Assembly: GCA_045646145.1 (NCBI GenBank)
Contig: JAZRKE010000037.1
Coordinates: 1-64,000 of the forward strand
Source: SIG565 sp045646145
GTDB taxonomy: Bacteria > Bacillota > Clostridia > Oscillospirales > Acutalibacteraceae
Direction of reading: 5' to 3'
Length of the DNA stretch: 64,000 nucleotides
Positions 45,717 through 54,617 of the stretch are shown piece by piece (the stretch's first letter is position 1; each line of letters opens with the position of its first letter). A program made the position numbers and the translations under genes. Under the pieces are notes generated by a model. It was not told where the DNA came from. It ran no database searches and worked only from the letters and a program-made list of their open reading frames with translations.

Positions 45717-45813
45717 ATATTTTAGGCACTTTTCTTCGGTGCCTAATTATTATACTACATATATTATGCATTTGCAAGTGTTTTTTATGCTTTTTTTAAA
45801 ATAATTAATTTTA

Positions 45814-45869
45814 TTGACAAAGGCGGGGGGGTATGGTATAATACGTTTAACAATTAAGTTAAATGTTAA
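45814..45869 (+). promoter_or_regulatory. promoter and operator of the sdpR-sdpI-like operon
   Basis: -35 TTGACA (45814-45819), -10 TATAAT (45837-45842), spacer 17 bp. A dyad TTAACA...TGTTAA (45847-45869) covers the transcription start and is a good candidate for autorepression by the ArsR-type protein encoded next. Confidence 0.75.
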
Positions 45870-45881
45870 GGGATGGCGATT

Positions 45882-46154
45882 ATGGGAATTCAAAATACAC
45901 TAAAGGCGATATCCGACCCGGTGCGTCGGGAGATACTTAATATGTTAAAGTCAGGACAGATGACGGCGGGGGATATATCCGATAAATTTGACATTACAGC
46001 CGCGGCAATATCGAGGCATCTATCGGTGCTGAAAGAAGCCGACCTTGTTCGAGATAAGAGGGAAGGCAAGTTTATTATATATGAGCTTAATACCTCGGTG
46101 CTTGAAGAAATTATGCTCTGGGTACACGCGCTAAAAGGAGAAAGCAATGATTAA
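45882..46154 (+). CDS. sdpR: ArsR-family repressor, SdpR-like
   Basis: 90-residue winged-helix regulator: LKAISDPVRREILNMLKSG, then the recognition helix in AAAISRHLSVLKEADLV. There is no ArsR-type metal Cys motif. The ATG at 45882 with AAGGGA upstream is used. It overlaps the next gene by eight bases. In Bacillus, SdpR and SdpI respond to the SdpC toxin; no sdpABC is present here. Confidence 0.85.
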   Translation: MGIQNTLKAISDPVRREILNMLKSGQMTAGDISDKFDITAAAISRHLSVLKEADLVRDKREGKFIIYELNTSVLEEIMLWVHALKGESND

Positions 46155-46779
46155 GAAGAATTTAAAGCTGTTCATAATAACATCTATTATCATATTAATA
46201 CCTATTTTTGCGGGTATTTTACTTTGGGATAGTTTACCCCAGAGTGTAGTAACACATTGGAACGTTCAGGGGCAGCCTGACGGTTTTGCGACGAGACCTG
46301 TTGCGGTATTCGTGATGCCGTTATTTTTGTTGGTTATTCACGTGATTTGCGCATTCGTTACGGGAATTGACCCTAAAGCAAAGAATATAAGCGGTAAACC
46401 CTTAGCGCTCGTTTTATGGCTTTGCCCCGTTCTTTCACTGATTGTGGGTTATATAACCTATGCTACAGCGCTTGGATACGGCGTGAGGGTAGAGGTTATT
46501 TTACCGTTGTTTATGGGAGGCTTATTTACGGTGATAGGCAATTATTTGCCTAAATGTAAGCAAAACTATACCGTTGGTTTGAAATTGCCTTGGACACTCG
46601 CTGACGAGGGAAACTGGAATAAAACCCATCGATTTGCAGGTATGCTTTGGGTAATAGGCGGTCTTTTAATAATGGCAACCTCATTCTTGGGCTCGTTTAT
46701 AATTTTCTTTGCCATTCTCATATTAATGACCTTAGCCCCTGTAATCTATTCCTATTTGTATTATAAAAAGAATAAATAG
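46147..46779 (+). CDS. sdpI: SdpI-family immunity-like membrane protein
   Basis: 210 residues with six membrane segments. The N-terminal DUF1648 part contains LPQSVVTHWNVQGQPDGFATR, and the C-terminal SdpI part has the motif NYTVGLKLPWTL. By family it would protect from a membrane-active peptide and signal to the repressor encoded upstream. Without a toxin gene it may defend against other strains. Confidence 0.88.
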   Translation: MIKKNLKLFIITSIIILIPIFAGILLWDSLPQSVVTHWNVQGQPDGFATRPVAVFVMPLFLLVIHVICAFVTGIDPKAKNISGKPLALVLWLCPVLSLIVGYITYATALGYGVRVEVILPLFMGGLFTVIGNYLPKCKQNYTVGLKLPWTLADEGNWNKTHRFAGMLWVIGGLLIMATSFLGSFIIFFAILILMTLAPVIYSYLYYKKNK

Positions 46780-46791
46780 AAAAATGCCGAT

Positions 46792-46995
46792 TTGCGAGAC
46801 TTCCCTTATGGAAGTCTCGCAGTTTTATTCGCCAAAGGCGAGTTATATTGCTTCGCAGTTATATTATGCTTTCGCATAGTGATATTGTCCTACGGACAGT
46901 TTTTAGGGCGAATAAAATATCACTACGACGGAAGGGAGTAATACCACTTTCACGAAGTGAAAATATCACTCTTTGCATAGCAAAGAATATCACTT
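46792..46995. repeat. miniature-hairpin array C
   Basis: Starts with the GCGAGACTTC/GAAGTCTCGC hairpin, then TTTTATTCGCCAAAGGCGAG, and short hairpins (TATGCTTTCGCATA, GTCCTACGGAC, TTCACGAAGTGAA, TTTGCATAGCAAA) joined by GTTATATT, GTGATATT or AATATCAC. The first 55 bp are the reverse complement of the right end of array A, with small changes. The rest of the gap to 47156 holds further hairpins and a terminator. Confidence 0.75.
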
Positions 46996-47087
46996 TTCTT
47001 CTTTTTTGTTGTAAAAATGGTTTGGGTATTACCCAAAAAGCATTTGCAATTACAAATGCGATGCTGGTTCTATCCGATAAATATAAG

Positions 47088-47116
47088 AAAACCTCAATGA
47101 ATTTCATCGAGGTTTT
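47088..47116. terminator. terminator at the 3' side of the membrane-protein pair
   Basis: Stem AAAACCTC/GAGGTTTT with an extended inner pairing. It lies about 40 bp beyond the stop of the minus-strand gene at 47157. Confidence 0.7.
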
Positions 47117-47156
47117 AATCATCCTTATAGGAAGCTGCATTTACATCGGCATTTTT

Positions 47157-47942
47157 CTATTTATTGTTTTCTTTAAGTCTTTTTTTTGCGTCCTCTACGG
47201 TTTCGCCCTCTTTTGTTAAGTACCGATCTATAAATTTATCTTCAATTTTGGTATATCCCTTGACAACGCCAACCTCAATTTTCTTATAGCCGTCCACAAC
47301 CGCATCGGCTATTTTTTTGTTAACATTTACAATTTTAGATTTTGCCATAATTATTTTACTCCATTCTGTAAGATTCAGTCCCAATACAAAAATTATTAAA
47401 CACACCACACTGCCTGTGAGAGTATTCATAAGCAAAATATTTTCTTCACTCATACCCTCGAATGACCTTAGCATTGAGCGCTGCAGAGAAAACACCGACA
47501 CAAACGCATCGGCAAGGGATATGCTTCTGAGCGTTTTTATAATTGGTGAATCGCTGCTTTTTGCCTTTATAAGATTAATAATAGCCAAGGTGATTTTTGT
47601 AAAGGTATATGCTGCTATGCTTATCATAATAATTTGGTGGTAGCGTATAGCCCTGTCGGTAAAAATACACATAATCACAGTGCCTACAAGGCACAACGAT
47701 AAAACCATAAGCATAACGCCTGTAAACCTTTTTGCAAAGGCTTCGGTATCGGGATTGCTTTTTGCTTTGCGTCCGAACTGCAAAACTGCAAAGCGTATAA
47801 CACTCAGAACCGCATAATAAGCGCTTATGGTTATAAACCACCACGAATGCGATATAAAGCCTAATGCGGTATTATACAAGGCAAATGACAGGTTAATAAA
47901 CAGGCTTAAAAATGTAAGCCTTATTGTTTTTTCGGTTTTCAT
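47157..47942 (-). CDS. uncharacterised six-helix membrane protein with repeated GYxKIE tail
   Basis: 261 residues. Residues 1-200 hold about six hydrophobic segments. The cytosolic tail contains two related words, VDGYKKIEVGVV and VKGYTKIEDKFI, then DRYLTKEGETVEDAKKRL. Family not recognised. Its start overlaps the stop of the upstream gene by four bases, so both are translated from one message. Confidence 0.65.
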   Translation of the reverse strand: MKTEKTIRLTFLSLFINLSFALYNTALGFISHSWWFITISAYYAVLSVIRFAVLQFGRKAKSNPDTEAFAKRFTGVMLMVLSLCLVGTVIMCIFTDRAIRYHQIIMISIAAYTFTKITLAIINLIKAKSSDSPIIKTLRSISLADAFVSVFSLQRSMLRSFEGMSEENILLMNTLTGSVVCLIIFVLGLNLTEWSKIIMAKSKIVNVNKKIADAVVDGYKKIEVGVVKGYTKIEDKFIDRYLTKEGETVEDAKKRLKENNK

Positions 47943-48307
47943 TTTATTCCCTTAACTAAAGGAATAAGGCAGATAAGCGCCACAATTCCCACAAGACCTA
48001 TAAGTGTGCCGATTACAAATTTGCTCCATACCATACAGAAGCACATACCTATTCCTAAAAGTAATGTACCCACTATTGCCAAGGCTATAAAGCCTAAGTT
48101 TTTGCCGCTAACTTTTATTGGTGCCTTGTTCTCCATTTTGCGCCAGATAAGCAGGGTAATTAGTCCTAAAAGCATCCCTATAGTGCCGAAAATAATGCCG
48201 ACAGTGAATGCGTTCCATTCGGGCAGTAACGCCATACACATTCCGAGAGAGAATAAAACTCCGCTCACCGTTCCTAAAACCAATGCAACAAAACTACTTT
48301 TTTTCAT
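47939..48307 (-). CDS. small four-helix membrane protein
   Basis: 122 residues, four hydrophobic segments in two pairs (each pair beginning with a G-rich helix such as LGTVSGVLFSLGMCMAL and LAIVGTLLLGIGMCFCM), so it may be an internal duplication. AAGGAG lies upstream of the ATG. It is divergent from a TetR regulator, which may control this pair. Confidence 0.65.
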   Translation of the reverse strand: MKKSSFVALVLGTVSGVLFSLGMCMALLPEWNAFTVGIIFGTIGMLLGLITLLIWRKMENKAPIKVSGKNLGFIALAIVGTLLLGIGMCFCMVWSKFVIGTLIGLVGIVALICLIPLVKGIK

Positions 48308-48346
48308 AAAAATTCTCCTTCTGTTTCATTATTTGTGTTTTTATTA

Positions 48347-48431
48347 AACCAACACTTGTTTTTTTATTGCAATTAAAGTATACTATTGCTGTGGGGGATT
48401 TACAACCATCAATTTCCCATCATGTGTTGGA
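48347..48431. promoter_or_regulatory. divergent promoter region with inverted CCAACAC words
   Basis: CCAACACTTG at about 48349 and CATGTGTTGG at about 48421 form an inverted pair around the plus-strand promoter (-35 TTGTTT 48356-48361, -10 TATACT 48379-48384). They may be operators for the TetR protein encoded next. Confidence 0.5.
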
Positions 48432-48447
48432 ATAAAGGAGGAAAATT

Positions 48448-48966
48448 ATGAACACGAAGAATAATAAACGCCGACGCGAATCGGTAGAAAAAATTGAAAA
48501 AGCCTTTATTGAATTATTGCAAAGTAAAGAATTAAAGGAAATAACGGTATCTGATATATGTAAAATTACAGGGCTTAACCGAAGCACATTTTATGCTAAT
48601 TTTTTGGATGTTTATGACCTTGCAGATAAATTGAGAGAGAAGCTCGAAGCGGATTTTGCAGGGCTTTTCAGCGAAGACAATGATATGAGGGAGCGTAATG
48701 GCGCTCTTAAAATGTTCACCCATATAAAAGAAAATCAGATTTTTTATAAAACCTATTTTAAATTAGGCTATGACGAAAAGCATCAGGTTTTAATCTACGA
48801 TACCGATAGAGCTGAGAAGGATTTTGGCGGCACACACATTAAATACCATATTGAGTTTTTCAGAAACGGACTAAATGCAATTATAAAAATGTGGCTCAGC
48901 GGCGGATGTGTAGAGAGTCCCGCCGAAATGGCAGAAATTATAAAGCGCGAATATTCGGGCAGATAA
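48448..48966 (+). CDS. TetR/AcrR family regulator
   Basis: 172 residues. N-terminal helix-turn-helix: KIEKAFIELLQSKELKEITVSDICKITGLNRSTFYANF (about residues 14-52). The C-terminal part resembles the ligand domain of TetR proteins of the DhaS type. AGGAGG is 8 bp from the ATG. Divergent from the membrane-protein pair, its likely target. Confidence 0.88.
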   Translation: MNTKNNKRRRESVEKIEKAFIELLQSKELKEITVSDICKITGLNRSTFYANFLDVYDLADKLREKLEADFAGLFSEDNDMRERNGALKMFTHIKENQIFYKTYFKLGYDEKHQVLIYDTDRAEKDFGGTHIKYHIEFFRNGLNAIIKMWLSGGCVESPAEMAEIIKREYSGR

Positions 48967-48967
48967 A

Positions 48968-49153
48968 CTATCTGTTTTTAAGAAGTTTTTCATATTCATA
49001 ATATTTATGCGGTCGGATAGGGCGAATAAATGGGGGAGTGCTGAATTCTAAAATAAGGCACTCGCCGATATTTTTATAGTTATCTACAAATCGGTAGCCT
49101 ATAAGCTCACCATTTTTTATGCGCTGTTTGATTTTGTTATGGTATGGGTACAT
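48968..49153 (-). CDS. uncharacterised small protein (61 aa)
   Basis: Sixty-one residues with an AAAGGA site before the ATG. Contains NGELIGYRFVDNYKNIGECLILEFSTPPFIRPIRPHKYYEYE, so it is basic and aromatic. It ends two bases from the TetR stop, convergent. No family recognised, but the start signals look real. Confidence 0.5.
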   Translation of the reverse strand: MYPYHNKIKQRIKNGELIGYRFVDNYKNIGECLILEFSTPPFIRPIRPHKYYEYEKLLKNR

Positions 49154-49248
49154 AATTTTGTCCTTTTTAAATTATTTTTGTCTTTTAGGGTAGAAATAAA
49201 AGTCCTTTTATGATAGAATAAGGTAATGAATGTAAAAAGGGGATTAAT

Positions 49249-49647
49249 ATGAATAAAAATTCTTTTTGGCAGGCGGTTAAATTCACCTTATTTTCTGCCT
49301 CTGCGGGTATAATTCAGGTCGGTTCCTTTGCCGTTTTGAACGATTTAATTAAGATTGGTTACTGGCCGTCATATTTAATTTCACTTATATTATCGGTGCT
49401 TTGGAACTTCACCCTTAACCGCCGTTACACCTTTAAATCGGCGGCAAACGTACCCGTAGCTATGCTTAAGGTAGGCTTATTTTACCTTGTGTTCACTCCG
49501 CTTTCTACCTACCTCGGCAATTTGGCAGAGGCGGGCGGTGTTCACGATTATATAGTTTTAGCACTCACTATGCTTTCAAACTTTGTGCTTGAATTTTTGT
49601 TCTGCAAGTTTGTGGTATATCGTGGAAAAGAGAACACCATAAAATAA
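49249..49647 (+). CDS. GtrA family membrane protein
   Basis: 132 residues with four membrane helices. Typical features are the central WNFTLNRRYTF motif and the final helix ending FVVYRGK. Family members help move lipid-linked sugars or have a role in surface glycosylation; no glycosyltransferase is adjacent. RBS AAGGGGA precedes the ATG. Confidence 0.88.
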   Translation: MNKNSFWQAVKFTLFSASAGIIQVGSFAVLNDLIKIGYWPSYLISLILSVLWNFTLNRRYTFKSAANVPVAMLKVGLFYLVFTPLSTYLGNLAEAGGVHDYIVLALTMLSNFVLEFLFCKFVVYRGKENTIK

Positions 49648-49665
49648 TTTTGGAGGAGAACTAAA

Positions 49666-50316
49666 ATGGTAAAATTATCACCGTCGGTACTGTCGGCAGA
49701 TTTTTTAGATATGAAGAAGGATATTGAAAAGCTCGAAAAGGCGGGCGTCGAGATGCTTCATCTTGATGTTATGGACGGTATTTTCGTTCCCAATATTTCC
49801 TTCGGAGTGCCGGTAATTGAGTCAATTAAAAAGCATTCAAACAATATGCTTATGGACGTTCATTTAATGATAGACCGCCCGCACAGATACATAAAGGAAT
49901 TCGCAAGGTTTTCTGACTATTTAGGCTTTCATTATGAGGCGGGCTCGCATGTCGCCGAAACTCTTAAAGAGATAAGGCGTTTAGGCTGTAAATCTTGTCT
50001 TACAATTAAGCCCTGCACTAAGCCTGAACAGATTTATGAATTCCTACCGCTTTGCGATATGGTGCTTGTAATGAGCGTTGAGCCCGGCTTTGGCGGACAA
50101 AAATTTATGCCCGAAGCACTCGAGAAGCTAAGAAAGCTCAGGGGTAAGATAGACGAGTTAGGGCTTGATATAGAGCTTGAGGTAGATGGTGGAATCAATA
50201 AAGAGACGGCACCTTTAGCCGTTAAAGCAGGTGCCACAGTGCTTGTTGCAGGTAGTTATATTTTCTCTGCCGAGGATATGAAGAAAACAGCAGATGAAAT
50301 TAGAAATCTTGGATAA
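49666..50316 (+). CDS. rpe: ribulose-phosphate 3-epimerase
   Basis: Pentose-phosphate enzyme, TIM barrel, 216 residues. KLSPSVLSADF, LHLDVMDGIFVPNISFG (metal His and catalytic Asp), MSVEPGFGGQKF and LEVDGGINKETA are present. TGGAGGAG lies upstream of the ATG. Confidence 0.95.
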   Translation: MVKLSPSVLSADFLDMKKDIEKLEKAGVEMLHLDVMDGIFVPNISFGVPVIESIKKHSNNMLMDVHLMIDRPHRYIKEFARFSDYLGFHYEAGSHVAETLKEIRRLGCKSCLTIKPCTKPEQIYEFLPLCDMVLVMSVEPGFGGQKFMPEALEKLRKLRGKIDELGLDIELEVDGGINKETAPLAVKAGATVLVAGSYIFSAEDMKKTADEIRNLG

Positions 50317-50524
50317 GAGTGCCGTATTCAAGGGTTTTAAAATATTCCAAATAGGTGTTTTGTGAACGGCGATATTTATTTGTGTGGTAATCAGTTTTAA
50401 AAATTAATCGGTATTTACCGTTTAATAAATATAATTTTCCCCGCGTATTTTCCTTTATGTAATTTTTGCAATCTGAGAGTTCGGTAAAATCTAAAATTAC
50501 AATTTTTCTTAATTTACATTTCAT
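50300..50524 (-). CDS. uncharacterised small basic protein (74 aa)
   Basis: From the ATG at 50524 with GAGGTG a few bases upstream: MKCKLRKIVILDFTELSDCKN, then a Lys/Tyr-rich part. Its 3' end overlaps the rpe end on the other strand by 17 bases. Family not recognised. Confidence 0.45.
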   Translation of the reverse strand: MKCKLRKIVILDFTELSDCKNYIKENTRGKLYLLNGKYRLIFKTDYHTNKYRRSQNTYLEYFKTLEYGTLIQDF

Positions 50525-50543
50525 AAAACACCTCAAAAAAGAA

Positions 50544-50571
50544 TTGAATATCAGCTTCAGGGTAAGATAAT
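50544..50571 (+). promoter_or_regulatory. possible promoter of the 44-aa gene and the phosphohexomutase
   Basis: -35 TTGAAT (50544-50549) and -10 GATAAT (50566-50571), spacer 16 bp; moderate match. Confidence 0.4.
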
Positions 50572-50588
50572 ATTGGAGTTGATATTAA

Positions 50589-50723
50589 ATGAAAATTACA
50601 GATAACAAAACAAAAACCGCAAAGGCAGTTTTTATAAAAACGGTTATTATAACGGCGTCGGCGCTGTTACTCATAGCCATAGGCTTTTTCTCAGCCGCCT
50701 TTTTTAGCGGATCTATAGGATAG
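50589..50723 (+). CDS. single-helix membrane microprotein (44 aa)
   Basis: Begins MKITDNKTKTAKAVFIKT, then a hydrophobic helix (about residues 19-42) ending GSIG. A GGAGTTG site lies about 7 bp upstream. The stop codon sits just before the RBS of the phosphohexomutase gene, so they form one unit. Function unknown. Confidence 0.5.
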   Translation: MKITDNKTKTAKAVFIKTVIITASALLLIAIGFFSAAFFSGSIG

Positions 50724-50733
50724 GAGAAATGTT

Positions 50734-52209
50734 ATGAATTATAACGAACTTAAAAGCGGTACTGACATTCGCGGTGTGGCAAGTGATTTAGGCAGAAAGG
50801 CAGTTAATCTCACCGATACCGCCGTAAAGGATATCACCGCCGCATTTATTTTGTGGGTAGCTAAAAAAACAGGCAAGAGAGCAAACACTTTAAGCGTTGC
50901 TATCGGTCATGACTCAAGAATTTCTGCAGAGCGCATTAAAACCGCGGCTTTAAGTGAACTCATTTTAGCGGGTGTAAAGGTGTACGACTGTGGACTGTCC
51001 TCCACCCCTGCTATGTTTATGACGACGGTAGAACTTAGTGTTGATGCAGCAATTCAGATTACCGCTTCTCACCACCCCTTTGATAGAAACGGACTTAAAT
51101 TTTTCACACGCGACGGCGGACTCGATTCCTCGGATATTGCCGAAATTGTAAAGGACGCAAATGAGGGCAAACGCGCCGAAATTAATGATGGTAGTGTAGA
51201 GAAGATTAATTTTATGTCTACATACGCAGGAATACTCCGTAAAATCATCTGCGATAACTTAGGTGTAAGTGAAGCATCCTTGCCGCTTAAAGATAAAAAA
51301 ATTATTGTTGATGCCGGCAACGGTGCGGGAGGATTTTATGCCGAGCAGGTTTTGAAACCGCTTGGTGCTAATACTTCGGGCAGCCAATTTTTAGAGCCCG
51401 ACGGTATGTTCCCGAACCACGTGCCTAACCCCGAAAACAAAGAGGCTATGGAGAGTATCTGCTCGGCGGTTATAAAATCGGGTGCAGAGCTCGGCATTAT
51501 CTTCGATACCGACGTAGACAGGGCAGGCTGTGTTGATAAAAGCGGTAAGGAAATTAACCGCAACCGCCTTATAGCCCTTGCCTCAATTATAGCCTTAAAG
51601 GGCAACGAGGGTGGCACTATCGTTACCGACTCTGTAACGAGTGACGGTTTAAAGAAGTTTATAAATGAGGATTTAGGTGGCACTCATTACCGCTTTAAGC
51701 GCGGATATAAAAATGTTATAAATAAGGCTATAGAATTAAATGAACAGGGCATTAACTGTCCGCTTGCCATTGAAACGAGCGGCCATGCAGCGCTCAGAGA
51801 AAACTATTTCCTTGATGACGGCGCATATCTCGCCACCAAAATTGTAATTGAGGTGGCAAAGGGTAACGATATTGATGCTCTGTTATCGGGCCTTGAAATG
51901 CCTGCCGAGGAAAAGGAAATCCGCTTGAATATTAAGGCAGAGGATTTCAAAACTTACGGTAACGAGGTTATATCAAGTCTTGAAGAGTTTGCTAAAAACA
52001 ATAAAGACTGCCTAATAGCCGACGATAACCGTGAGGGTATGCGTGTAACCACACCTTACGGTTGGATGTTGCTCAGACTTAGTGTTCACGATCCCGTTAT
52101 GCCGGTTAACTTTGAGAGTGCTAAAGTGGGCGGAGTTGCCAAAACCATTGAATTCTTTAAGGAATTTTACAATCAATTTGAAGAGCTTGATTTATCGGCA
52201 TACGAATAA
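50734..52209 (+). CDS. phosphoglucomutase/phosphomannomutase family enzyme
   Basis: Alpha-D-phosphohexomutase of 491 residues. The phosphoserine loop is ITASHHPFDRNGLKF (Ser at about residue 112), the metal loop DTDVDRAG at about 255, the sugar-binding loop ETSGH at about 345, and the C-terminal phosphate-binding domain ends the chain. Note HHP replaces the more common HNP. Substrate (glucose, mannose or glucosamine phosphate) cannot be told. Confidence 0.9.
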   Translation: MNYNELKSGTDIRGVASDLGRKAVNLTDTAVKDITAAFILWVAKKTGKRANTLSVAIGHDSRISAERIKTAALSELILAGVKVYDCGLSSTPAMFMTTVELSVDAAIQITASHHPFDRNGLKFFTRDGGLDSSDIAEIVKDANEGKRAEINDGSVEKINFMSTYAGILRKIICDNLGVSEASLPLKDKKIIVDAGNGAGGFYAEQVLKPLGANTSGSQFLEPDGMFPNHVPNPENKEAMESICSAVIKSGAELGIIFDTDVDRAGCVDKSGKEINRNRLIALASIIALKGNEGGTIVTDSVTSDGLKKFINEDLGGTHYRFKRGYKNVINKAIELNEQGINCPLAIETSGHAALRENYFLDDGAYLATKIVIEVAKGNDIDALLSGLEMPAEEKEIRLNIKAEDFKTYGNEVISSLEEFAKNNKDCLIADDNREGMRVTTPYGWMLLRLSVHDPVMPVNFESAKVGGVAKTIEFFKEFYNQFEELDLSAYE

Positions 52210-52217
52210 TCAGCAAT

Positions 52218-52249
52218 AAACCCCAAAGCGTGTTGCTCTGGGGTTTTTT
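52218..52249 (+). terminator. terminator after the phosphohexomutase gene
   Basis: Stem AAACCCCA(A)AGC / GCTCTGGGGTTT followed by T6. Confidence 0.85.
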
Positions 52250-52258
52250 ATGTCTTTT

Positions 52259-53023
52259 TTAATCTTTATCTGTGCAACATCCACCGCAGCCGTTTTCTAT
52301 ATCGCACGGGCGGGGAGGAAAGAAATCGTCGGTGGGGAACTTAATACGTCTGAAAACATCACAGGGTTGGTCGCTTGAGTCGGTGCATTGCTTTTCAGGT
52401 ATACAGAAATCATATACAGGAACGAGTATCTGAACCTGACGGATTAACTGAACAACGGTGAATAGCCCTAAGGTGACGTATACTGTAGGTGTGCAAGCGG
52501 GTACGTCAGTTACAACACAGCCACCGAGCATATCGGTAACTTCCTTTGGGAATACGCAAACGCTGTCATAGCAATCTCTTACCACACCTACACGGGAAGA
52601 AAGGGCTATAGGTTCAACACTCTGAACTACACATCTGGGCATATTAGAGGTGGAGTCGGCGGTGTTGTTACAGCCACAGCCATTATTATTTAAAGCGCTT
52701 GTAAACACCTTAACATTTCCGTCGCTTCCGAATAAAATCACACGCTTGTTAAAGCAGGTGGCACCCTTAACAATGGTGGGACAGCATTGGTTATTGTTGC
52801 ATACCTCAAGCTCTACTACAAAATAGAAGGTTATGTTGCAGCTATAAAAGCCTCGGTTAAAGTTAACGGGCTCAACGCTGATAGCGGCACTTACAACTTC
52901 TGCAGAGCGCAGTTTAACGCTCATAGCGTTGTTGATTTTTGCCTGAGCTTCAGCCGTGAAGAAACAACGTAAATCTTCAAGACAGTCTCTGTCATAACAC
53001 CGCTCTATTTGTATATAATTAGA
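52259..53023 (-). pseudogene. 5'-truncated cysteine-rich chromosomal gene cut by element insertion
   Basis: The minus frame runs open from 53044 to the stop at 52259 with no ATG, GTG or TTG between the recombinase gene and the internal Met codon at 52924, and that Met has no ribosome binding site. Residues before it read IERCYDRDCLEDLRCFF..., clearly coding. The protein is Cys-rich (QCCP, CGCNN, CGGCC near the end) with two beta-rich repeats; it resembles a conserved hypothetical protein of sporulating Clostridia. The missing N-terminus is expected at the other end of the mobile element. Confidence 0.75.
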
Positions 53024-54524
53024 ATTCGCGATAATTAAGCGAAATTAGGAATTGATTCGGTGCCCAACCATGCTCTTTATAATAAGTTCCATCTGCTACT
53101 ATTTCTTTAAGGAGTTTATTCCGTTGAGGTGGGGAAGACTGTTCGTAGAGATTTAGTACATTTTCTATTCTTTTAATTAACTCATCCAAATTATCTGTTG
53201 AGTTGATTTTTTGTTTTAAGAGGAATTCCGACTTTTGAGCGGTTAATTGTTTGAGTCTGTCGGAAATTAAATTAGAGCGCTCAACATAGGTGTCAACGTC
53301 ATATATTCCGCGTTCTAAGAAATCGTGCAGACTGTTTTTCTGCTTTTGCAAATTTTTTAGTTCTGTATCGATTCCTGAAATTACAGAAGAATAGTTATCG
53401 TTTTTCTTACCTGTGCTTTTTAACGCTTTTAATTCATTTAATTTTTGCTCGATATTTTTAAGGACCTCGTTTTCGACATAATCAAGGCGAGAGGAAGAGC
53501 AACAGCCTTTCGTTGAGCACAATAAGTGAGTACTTTGATATTTTCTGGAACCGAAAGGTCGGCGCTGCATACTAAAACCGCAGTTTTTACATTTGAGTAT
53601 TCCAGCTAAAGAGTTCTGAACGGAACCATCGTTATATGGCTTATGATACTTACTACTAAGTACTTCATTTGCTTTGTTAAAAAGTTCTTCATCAATTATT
53701 GCAGGATGCAGACCTTCATACACTAACCATTCCGATTTGTCATGATATACAGTTTTCATTTTTTTGTCAACGGCGCCGCGATTTAGTGTATGCTTTTTAT
53801 TCCAGACAACTTTACCAATATATACTTGATTACGTAACATAGCGGCAATAGAAGTACGGCTAAAACGGTCGGACCTGCGCGGATGTGCGCCAAGTCCATT
53901 GAGAGTATGTGCTATAGTTTGGGTACCTAAACCGGAGTTTACATACATATCAAAAGCCATACGCACAAATTTTGCCTCATCCTCGACTATTTCTAGGGTG
54001 GCTTTTTTATTTATGCGGACATTTCGGTAACCATAGGGTGCATTGGCTAAGTAGCAACCGTCAGAAACGCTTTTTAAAGTACCGTTATGTAGGCGCCGCT
54101 TAATCATTTTAAGTTCTCGTCGAGCCATAAAGCTTTCAAATTCGGCGTACTCTTCGTCAAGGTCATTATTGAGGTCGTATACTTTGCGAGGAGTTATTAT
54201 TTTGATATTATTATTTTTGAAAGTTTCAAGGATAAGACCTTGCTCACTTGTGGAGCCACGTCCCAAGCGTTCCATATCCATACAAAGAACTGCATTGAAT
54301 TTTTCTTCTTCTGCAGCCTGTAATAGTGCGAGCATTTGCGGCCGAGCGTAAAGACTATCGCCAGATACAACATCTTCGTAGATATGATAGATTTTCATAG
54401 AAGGCTGGTTACTTACGAACTCGAGCAATATTTCCTTATGGCGTCGTAAGGTATCTTCTATGGTAACAGCTTCTTCATCGGCACGACTTTTACGCAGATA
54501 TATAGCGGTTATTAGTTCTGACAT
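53019..54524 (-). CDS. large serine recombinase (integrase)
   Basis: 501 residues. An N-terminal resolvase domain has the catalytic Ser in AIYLRKSRADE (Ser13), with MERLGRG further on. A recombinase domain follows (GYLANAPYGYR-like region; HTLNGLGAHPRR), then a zinc ribbon (CKNC...C) near residue 315, and a coiled coil near 370-450. Enzymes of this type integrate and excise phages and integrative elements. Its stop codon lies at the junction with the truncated chromosomal gene. Confidence 0.95.
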   Translation of the reverse strand: MSELITAIYLRKSRADEEAVTIEDTLRRHKEILLEFVSNQPSMKIYHIYEDVVSGDSLYARPQMLALLQAAEEEKFNAVLCMDMERLGRGSTSEQGLILETFKNNNIKIITPRKVYDLNNDLDEEYAEFESFMARRELKMIKRRLHNGTLKSVSDGCYLANAPYGYRNVRINKKATLEIVEDEAKFVRMAFDMYVNSGLGTQTIAHTLNGLGAHPRRSDRFSRTSIAAMLRNQVYIGKVVWNKKHTLNRGAVDKKMKTVYHDKSEWLVYEGLHPAIIDEELFNKANEVLSSKYHKPYNDGSVQNSLAGILKCKNCGFSMQRRPFGSRKYQSTHLLCSTKGCCSSSRLDYVENEVLKNIEQKLNELKALKSTGKKNDNYSSVISGIDTELKNLQKQKNSLHDFLERGIYDVDTYVERSNLISDRLKQLTAQKSEFLLKQKINSTDNLDELIKRIENVLNLYEQSSPPQRNKLLKEIVADGTYYKEHGWAPNQFLISLNYREF

Positions 54525-54617
54525 TGAAAATTCTCCATACTATTTTTATTGTGAATGGGTGGGTGATAAAAATTTTATCCCCATTTTTATCGATTATTAT
54601 TTGATTTGGAATATCAA

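Noticed and set aside
46848..47219. ORF of 123 residues on the plus strand
   Set aside because: Its first half is miniature-hairpin array C, its end overlaps the real minus-strand gene, and it has no RBS.
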